DNA of 64,000 nt from Carya illinoinensis (Eukaryota; Streptophyta; Magnoliopsida; Fagales; Juglandaceae): positions 13,761,001-13,825,000 of the forward strand of contig NC_056753.1 in NCBI RefSeq assembly GCF_018687715.1. The letters run 5' to 3'. Position 1 is the first letter of the stretch. Every line of letters starts with the position of its first letter. Position numbers and translations under genes: made by a program. The notes below the pieces were generated by a model. It was not told where the DNA came from. It saw nothing but the letters and a program-made list of their open reading frames with translations, and did not search any database. Shown one piece after another: positions 57,701 to 64,000 of the stretch.

Positions 57701-58095
57701 TGATTTCTAGTGCAAAAGCCAATCAATTTATCTCTATTTTGAGGGTTGACTCGGGTCAAAATTCCCATGATGACTTGAAGGACTCTTGGGGATTGGAGGA
57801 AGGGCGTAAAGCTGTGGTGTTGTGCGGGAGTGGCGCAATTAAGAACAGAAATAAAAAATAAAAATACAATGCCACTCGGTGGCTTCAACTAAGTTTCAAA
57901 TGGAATTGGTTGGGGCTATGGTTCGGTTACTTGGGGGATTTCTCACAAGGTTTTTGATTGGTCCATTAGAGATGAGAGGATGTGTGGTTGGGAAAAAAAC
58001 GAAGGAAATGGCATGGGCTAGGGAGCTGTTTTGGTTGAATGCACAAGAAGGTGAACATGTGCCGATTGGGGGTGATTGTGCATTGACATGTCTTT
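54756..58095. repeat. Array monomer 3, split by solo LTR F
   Basis: Net ~1964 bp around the insertion at 55294-56664. It carries the extra AATTAACCGCTATGGATG block near 55070-55107. The TATA-like CTATAAATACC of monomers 1 and 2 is altered here (GGCAGAATTTAAAG near 57246). The 110-codon frame at 57879-58211 has a different first ~18 residues because of a one-base change in a G-run. Confidence 0.85.
55294..56664 (+). mobile_element. Solo Athila-family LTR (copy F)
   Basis: 1371 bp with perfect target duplication GAGAT (55289-55293 and 56665-56669). Monomers 1 and 2 have the undisturbed CACTAAGAGATGTT at the same place. A TATA-like CTATATAAAC is near 55819. Confidence 0.95.
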
Positions 58096-59093
58096 GCCAC
58101 TCTATTGATATGTGTTGGATCAAGGTTAAACTTCTACCTTGGTCTGGAATGATGAAAAACAATAAGAAAATTAAAAAGAAAGTTCAGATAAAAAATGTTA
58201 GATATAATTAACAGGGAAATTAAGGTCAAAACATGGTTTAGATGTTACTAATCATCTGCAAGTATCTTAATGCCCTGAACTCAAGTTAGAACCTCAAATA
58301 TTGTCAAATGGGAGCCTTAGCGGTTTGTGGCACTTGTTGGACTTGAGGAAAATCAATGGTATGGGGTATGTGGGCTTCAATTAAAAGCATTCCATCAACG
58401 CCCAAGTGTGATTTCAACTAATTAACCGCTATGGATGTTTGTATACCTCATTTTATGAAGTGCCACGAATTCTAATACGTTAATGACAATTTGAAAACTT
58501 AATTTCAGGTCATACATGTTCATACCAACAGTTAAGCATGACTTAAGGTGTGGGAGCTGACATGGTGTGAAAATAAAATAGAGAAACAAGGCATGAGGTC
58601 ATGCCTTGATGCCGCACGTTGTAGGCTGAAAATCCGGACAGATGTTCATCTCTGGGTTGCATCACTTTTGTTTTATCTTCATGGCTCATTCATGCACGTA
58701 TCATCATCACACTTCTTGAAGGCTTTTTCAGGCAGAAGATGTCGAGGGATTGGTTGTCAAGTGCTCAACTCTGAGCAGCTCAAGGAAGAGGGTGAAGTGA
58801 GGTTGTCGGGTGATGTCTAGTCCAAAAGCCAATCAGTTTAGCTCTATTTTGAGGGTTGACTCGTGTCAAAATTCCCATGATGACTTGTAGGACTCTTGGG
58901 GATTGGAGGAAGGGTGTAAAGGGGTGGTGGCATGTAGGAATGGTGCAGTTAAGAATAGGAATAAAAAATAAAAGTACAATGCCACTCAGTTGCTTCAACT
59001 AAGTTTCAAATGGAATTGGTTGGGGCTATGGTTCGGTTACTTGGGGGGATTTCTCACAAGGTTTTTGAGTGGTCCATTAGAGATGAGAGGATG
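58096..59093. repeat. Array monomer 4, partial
   Basis: It starts in phase, then jumps near 58548 from GCATGACTTAAG straight to GGTGTGGGAGCTGACATGG, losing roughly 0.85 kb relative to monomer 3. It is cut at 59093 by the CRM LTR. It shares the AATTAACCGC block with monomer 3. Confidence 0.85.
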
Positions 59094-59873
59094 TGATGGG
59101 AACCAAGGCAGGCGTACTCTTAAAGATCCTTTACAAGTTCCAGATGGGCCAATTACAAGATCGAGAGCCAAGAAGATCAAGGAAGCAATGAAAGGATTAG
59201 TACAAACCACTTGGGAAAAAGCTAGCAAGAGCCCAACACTCAAGATGGGCTTGAAAGAAGAAGAACCAGCTTTGATCCACTTGATCCAAGCTGTGGAAGA
59301 CTTGACTTAGAAATATGGCCTTTAGATATTAAGGTTTTCAATTTGTTTAAACGATTTTTATTATTAGTTTTGAATAAGTGGGCTTGAGGATGCTTAACCC
59401 ACATATGTCTTACTTATTTGAACTAGGGTTTACAAGTACTGTAGCATGACACTGTTCACGCTACAGTACCGCAGCTACTATTCACTAAGGGCATTTTTGA
59501 GAGAAATGGTCTCAAATTTTAGTCTAGGGTTTTATCATGTTTTGGGGAGGGTATTTAAAGGATGTAACCAGCCATTTCAAGGCAGACATTATTTTATTTC
59601 AAATTTTAATTGTGAGTGAGTTTTCTCCTATTGTTCTTAATTGAACTCTTGAACTTATCAAAGGTAAATCACAACCTTTGTGGCGTTCCTCCTCGTAATT
59701 TGGGTTCTTGAGACGGGATTTCAATGGGTCTAGATTTTGATATAATCTAGGTTCTTGAAACGAGTTCCCAACGGGTCTAAATTCTCCATCCATAGACTTG
59801 AGTTTGGCGTTCTTGGGTAAGTTTTCAAATTGATTGTGGGTTCAAGGGATTCTCTTCCCGCGGGTTCATATCA
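59094..59873 (+). mobile_element. 5' LTR of CRM-like G5, encoding the polyprotein tail
   Basis: 780 bp, TGATGGGAACC to GGTTCATATCA. The first 217 bases read in frame DGNQGRRTLKDPLQVPDGP, ITRSRAKKIKEAMKGLVQTT and EEPALIHLIQAVEDLT to a TAG at 59308-59310. In the 5' LTR this is not expressed as protein; in the 3' LTR it would end the polyprotein. The central part has CACTGTTCACGCTACAGTAC, a block shared with all other CRM LTRs here. Confidence 0.88.
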
Positions 59874-59875
59874 TT

Positions 59876-59888
59876 TGGTATTCAGAGC
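59876..59888 (+). other. CRM primer-binding site (G5)
   Basis: TGGTATTCAGAGC, two bases after the LTR. It resembles the initiator-tRNA-Met site with one inserted T. It is identical in G1. Confidence 0.82.
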
Positions 59889-60545
59889 AAGGTTTCCATT
59901 CAGGTCTAATTCTATCTTTTGTTTGTTGCATCTTTAATTCTAGAGCTTCATTATTCTAAGGTTCCAAAAAAAAAAGTACAGAAATTCGTTTTTCCTAGGG
60001 CTGCGAAAATTTGCACCATTTAGGGTTGAAATTTCTATGGTTTCATTGATTCCCATCTATTTCCTTGTCAATTTTTATGTGTTTGAATTCAATTGTTTGA
60101 TTATCTCAATTGAATATTTCTGTTTGTGGATGAATTGGTGAGAAAAGAAAAGAAAAGAAAAGAAAAAAAAAATCGTCCAAAAAAAAAAAAATTGTAGAAA
60201 AATCCAATCTTGTGTTACAGTCACTCTTCCATTCGTATAATTTCCGTGATTCTCGTGTCGTTTCTTTCCTTCCATGTTTCTCTTGTTCTTGTCTCTTGGA
60301 TCTAATTGCTAGTTGGGATTAAACAAGGTTGTTTTGTCTTGATTGAGTTTAATTAGTTCTAAGAGAACTTGAGTGGGAAAACTCGCGGTAAAAGGCAAGA
60401 GAGTGTGAGATTATTATCGAAAAAAAAAAAAAGCCAATTCAGAGTGAAACACGAGTGGAGTGCCATCATTTGAGTGTAAACACGTAAGGGAGCGTGTGAG
60501 GTCCTTTCTTTTTCTGCTAACATTTTCTTTTTGCTGCACATTACA
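59889..60545 (+). other. 5' leader of CRM-like G5
   Basis: Untranslated leader with AAAAG-rich and poly(A) runs (60141-60190, 60420-60432). No gene. The in-frame ATG at 60531 lies five codons before the gag start I prefer (60546), because ATGTCTCA is also the start found in G1. Confidence 0.7.
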
Positions 60546-62399
60546 ATGTCTCACCGCAGTGGCTCATCACCCAAGGGGATAGCAGATAACTCATTTGTGT
60601 TGCAAGCCATGCAACAACAATTTGAGCGAATGAACATGCTATTGGGACAAATGGAGGATAGGATGAATCAACAACAAGCAGAGATTAGAAATTTGCAAGG
60701 TGGGAGAAATCAGAGGTGACGTGAGCCTAGGGTTGAAAATGCATATGAGAATGAAGGAGATGATGAGGATGAGGAAGACCTAACCTCTGAAATTGGGTTG
60801 GGTAGAAATAGAGGAGTTAGGCGTGAAAGAGGATTTGAGGGGAACCTAGGGGGTCGGGATGGTGTCGATAGAGACTTGGGGAGCATCAAAATGACAATAC
60901 CATCTTTTCAAGGTAGAACTGACCCAGAGGTTTATCTAGAGTGGGAGAAAAAAATAGATTTGGTATTTGATTGTCATAATTACTCTGAGGAGAAGAAAGT
61001 AAAGTTAGCAGTAATTGAATTCACTGATTATGCTATTATTTGGTGGGATCAATTAGTGACCACTAGGAGGAGGAATCATGAGAGGCCTATAGAGACATAG
61101 GGAGAGCTGAAAGCTCTCATGAGGAGGAGATTTGTACCTAGTCACTACTATAGGGACCTTTATCAAAAGCTCCAAAATCTTACACAGGGGTCTAGGAGTG
61201 TGGAGGATTACCATAAGGAGATGGAGGTGGCTATGATTCGGGCTAATGTAGAGGAGGACCGGGAGGCCACCATGGCTAGATTTTTGAGTGGTTTGAATAG
61301 AGATATAGCCAATGTGGTTGAATTGCAACATTATGTGGAGATAGAGGACATGATGCACATGGCTATGAAGGTGGAGAGGCAATTAAAGAGAAAAGGGACA
61401 GCAAGGTACACTTCGGTTTCTAGCACTACTTGGAAATCAAAGTGGGATAGGAATGATCCTGCTGAACCAAAGAGAAAGATCGAACCACCTAAGGGCAAAG
61501 ATGAGGGACCTAGCAGCAAAGCCAAGGTAGAATCTCAACCTTCAAGGAATAGAGATATTAAATGTTTTAAGTGTTTGGGTTCAGGGCACATTGCTTCTCA
61601 ATGTCCAAATAGGCGAGTGATTATTATGCGTGACAATGGGGAGGTGATGACTGAGAGTGAGGATGATCGTGATGGAGTGCCCAAGTTGGTTGATGCTAGT
61701 GATGACGAAGGAGTGATATACGCTGTGAGTGAGTCTCTTGTTGCTAGGCGTGCTCTTAACACACACATTAAGGCGGATGATGCCGAGCAACAGAGAGAGA
61801 ACATTTTCCATACTAGATGCCACGTCAACAACAAAGTATGTAGTATGATCATTGATGGAGGGAGTTGTACTAATGTGGCTAGCACTACTTTGGTTGAGAA
61901 ATTGAATTTACCAACCTTAAAACACTCTAGACCATACAAATTGCAGTGGTTGAATGATTGTGGGGAAATTAGGGTGGATAGACAAGTGTTAGTTCCTTTT
62001 TCAATTGGGAGGTATCAGGATGAGGTGCTTTGTGATGTTGTGCCTATGCATGCTGGCCATATTTTGTTGGGGTGGCCGTGGCAGTATGATAGGAGGGTGA
62101 CACATGATGGGTTCAAAAACATGTACAGCTTTGTAAAGGAGGGCAAAACAATCAAGCTTGCTCCTTTAACTCCAAGCCAGGTCTATGAAGACCAACTGAA
62201 ACTGAAAAGTGAGGTTGCTCAGAAAAGAAAGAGTGAAAATGAGAGTGATAAAAAAATAAAGAGTGAAAATGAGAGTGATCAAAAAAGAATGAGTGAAAAA
62301 GAGATTGAGCAGAAAAGAAAGAGTGACAGTGAAATGAGCACAACAAAAAGAGTGAAAAAGAAAGTCGAGATGTGGCTAAGAGTAGAGAAAAAAGAGTAG
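60546..62399 (+). pseudogene. CRM gag-protease with stop codons (G5)
   Basis: One frame carries the N-terminal QAMQQQFERMNMLLGQ coiled segment, the gag core ([40 protein letters not shown]), a CCHC knuckle [14 protein letters not shown] (61563-61604), a protease with [12 protein letters not shown], and [16 protein letters not shown], then a [13 protein letters not shown] repeat tail. It is broken by TGA at 60717 (expected CGA, Arg), TAG at 61098 (expected TGG, Trp) and TAG at 62397. The last stop follows a frameshift near the A-run at about 62343. All gag landmarks before that are in one frame, so the damage is few point changes. Confidence 0.9.
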
Positions 62400-62407
62400 A
62401 GCCATGA

Positions 62408-64000
62408 GAGAAAAAAGAAAGAGAGTCTGCAGAGAGGAAAGGAAAGACAAAAGTGAGTTTCTATGCCAGAGAGAGGGAGGTTAAGAGGGCTTTCTTCGCA
62501 GATCGCCCTATGATTTTTCTTGTCTATAAAGAGTCTTATCTTACTCTTGATGACACTCACCAGTCTCTTCCTAGTTTGGCTATTTCCTTGTTACAGGAGT
62601 TTGATGATGTATTCCAAGAGGAGATGCCTAATGAGTTGCCACCCATTAGAGGCATTGAGCATCAGATTGATTTTGTACCTGGAGCTGCTATTCCAAACCG
62701 ACCAACCTATAGGAGTAATCTAGAGGAGACAAAGGAGCTTCAGAGGCAAGTTGAGGACTTGATGAGCAAGGGGTACGTGAGGGAGAGCATGAGCCCATGT
62801 GCAGTACCAGTGCTATTAGTGCCAAAGAAGGATGGGACGTGGAGAATGTGTGTTGATTGCAGGGCAGTCAACAATATTACGGTAAAGTATCGGCATCCCA
62901 TTCCTAGATTAGATGATATGCTTGATGAATTGCATGGCTCTTGTATTTTTAGTAAAATTGATCTTAAAAGTGGGTACCATCAAATTAGAATGAAAGAGGG
63001 TGATGAATGGAAAACTGCTTTGAAGACCAAGTATGGCCTTTATGAATGGTTGGTTATGCCATTTGGACTTACAAATGCGCCCAGTACTTTCATGAGATTG
63101 ATGAACCATGTCCTACGTGCATTCATTGGCAAGTTTGTGGTTGTGTATTTTGATGATATCCTAGTGTACAGCAAGGACTTAAATGAGCATATTGAGCATT
63201 TGAGATGTGTGTTTGATGTGTTGAGATGTGAAAAGTTGTATGCTAATTTCAAGAAATGTACCTTTTGCATGGAAAGAGTTGTTTTTCTTGGATATGTTGT
63301 TAGTACAAAGGGTATTGAGGTGGATGAAGAGAAAGTCAAGGCCATCAAGGAGTGGCCAACGCCAAAGAGCATCACTGAGGTAAGAAGCTTTCATGGCTTA
63401 GCTAGCTTTTATCGGCGTTTTGTTAAAGACTTTAGCACCATTGCTGCACCACTCACTGAAGTCATTAAAAAGAATGTTGGGTTTCATTGGGGGGCTACTC
63501 AAGAGAATGCTTTTGCCACCATTAAAGAAAGGTTGTGCTCTGCACCTGTGCTAGCATTACCTGATTTTAACAAAGCTTTTGAGATTGAATGTGATGCCTC
63601 AGGTATAGGGATTGGAGCTGTTTTGATGCAGGATAGGCGGCCCATAGCCTTCTTCAGTGAAAAGTTAAGTGGGGCCTCACTCAAGTACCCTACTTATGAC
63701 AAAGAGCTTTATGCTCTTGTTCGTGCATTGGAGACTTGGCAGCACTACCTATGGCCTAGGGAATTTGTGATCCACACCGATCATGAATCATTGAAGCATC
63801 TCAAGGGTCAAGGTAAGTTGAATAAAAGGCATGCTCGTTGGATGGAATACATTGAGACATTTCCATATGTCATCTGTTACAAGCAAGGTAAGGAGAACAT
63901 TGTTGCTGATGCTTTATCTCGAAGGTATGTACTTCTTACTTTTATGAGTACTAAGATGCTTGGGTTTGAATATGTGAAAGACCTATATGCTGATGACGTT
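62408..64000 (+). CDS. CRM reverse transcriptase/RNase H, open to window end (G5)
   Basis: After a TGA at 62405-62407 the frame stays open for about 531 codons to the edge. It copies element RNA to DNA. Motifs: [94 protein letters not shown], and the intact catalytic YFDDILVYS (YFDD at 63146-63157). The connection [19 protein letters not shown] leads to RNase H with [48 protein letters not shown] and [12 protein letters not shown], all acidic residues present. The integrase should follow outside the window. There is no own start codon; it belongs to the upstream polyprotein. Confidence 0.92.

Larger units (their letters stand above)
49525..59093. repeat. Tandem array of ~1.93-kb monomers
   Basis: Head-to-tail units start at 49525, 51452, 54756 and 58096, using GCCACTCTATTGATATG as an arbitrary phase. 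Net lengths after removing the two solo LTRs and their duplicated 5 bp are about 1927, 1934 and 1964 bp; the fourth is deleted internally and cut at 59093. Units look over 90% alike by eye. Units 3 and 4 share a longer ATTTCAACTAATTAACCGC block that units 1 and 2 lack. No known transposon domain was recognised. It could be a long-monomer satellite, a tandemly amplified gene fragment or a tandemly arrayed LTR-like sequence. Confidence 0.88.
59094..64000 (+). mobile_element. CRM-like chromovirus G5, 5' part (runs off window)
   Basis: The order is LTR (59094-59873), primer-binding site, leader, gag, protease, reverse transcriptase and RNase H; the integrase and 3' LTR lie beyond the window. It is inserted in array monomer 4 (left flank GGATG). 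CRM is assigned from gag and reverse transcriptase wording and from an LTR that codes for the polyprotein tail. Stops and a frameshift in gag-protease make it non-autonomous as read. Confidence 0.88.

Noticed and set aside
49525..59093. The tandem array as rDNA intergenic spacer
   Set aside because: No 18S, 5.8S, 25S or 5S sequence is recognisable in or next to any unit.

Overview
This window is repeat-dominated nuclear DNA from a flowering plant. The evidence is a stack of plant-type Ty3/gypsy LTR retrotransposons (Athila-like, Tekay/Del-like and CRM-like), a degenerate intron-containing gene fragment that reads as the nucleolar protein NOP58, and the AT-rich background. A eudicot is likely but the species cannot be named from this sequence. 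I see no intact host gene, tRNA, rRNA or CRISPR array. Nearly every long open frame belongs to a retroelement, and most are interrupted.

Layout. 1-928 is the end of an Athila-family LTR. 929-7196 holds the NOP58 remnant, CRM LTR pieces in fold-back arrangement, a (CT)n tract, a MITE-like element and part of an unassigned LTR. 7197-15679 is made of about 3.7-kb Tekay-like LTRs (family L), one carrying a solo Athila LTR. 15680-48157 is one large nest. A CRM LTR (G2) is interrupted by a CRM element (G1) whose pol is deleted. G1's 3' LTR took a solo L LTR, and its gag took an Athila-like element (21967-45392, target duplication GTCTT). The Athila element's gag took an internally deleted Athila/Tat element (28794-32110), and its 5' LTR took a Tekay/Del-like chromovirus (33605-44918, target duplication CCTAA). 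That chromovirus has its reverse transcriptase replaced by a truncated L LTR. Two more CRM pieces (G3, G4) end the nest.

48158-49524 is an Athila-family LTR whose flanks do not match and which sits at the edge of the most unusual object here: a head-to-tail tandem array (49525-59093) with a monomer of about 1.93 kb. The array has three near-complete units and one deleted unit, and carries two later solo LTRs with perfect 5-bp target duplications. From 59094 to the window end lies the 5' part of a further CRM-like element: LTR, primer-binding site, gag-protease with stop codons, and an open reverse transcriptase/RNase H frame running off the edge.

How it fits together. The retroelement genes make particle protein, protease, reverse transcriptase/RNase H and integrase for their own copying. 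No copy here is clearly autonomous. CRM elements are known to favour centromeres, so several CRM copies next to a long-unit tandem array suggest, without proving, a centromeric or pericentromeric location. Family assignments rest on recognising motifs and domain order by eye, and no alignment or database search was run.
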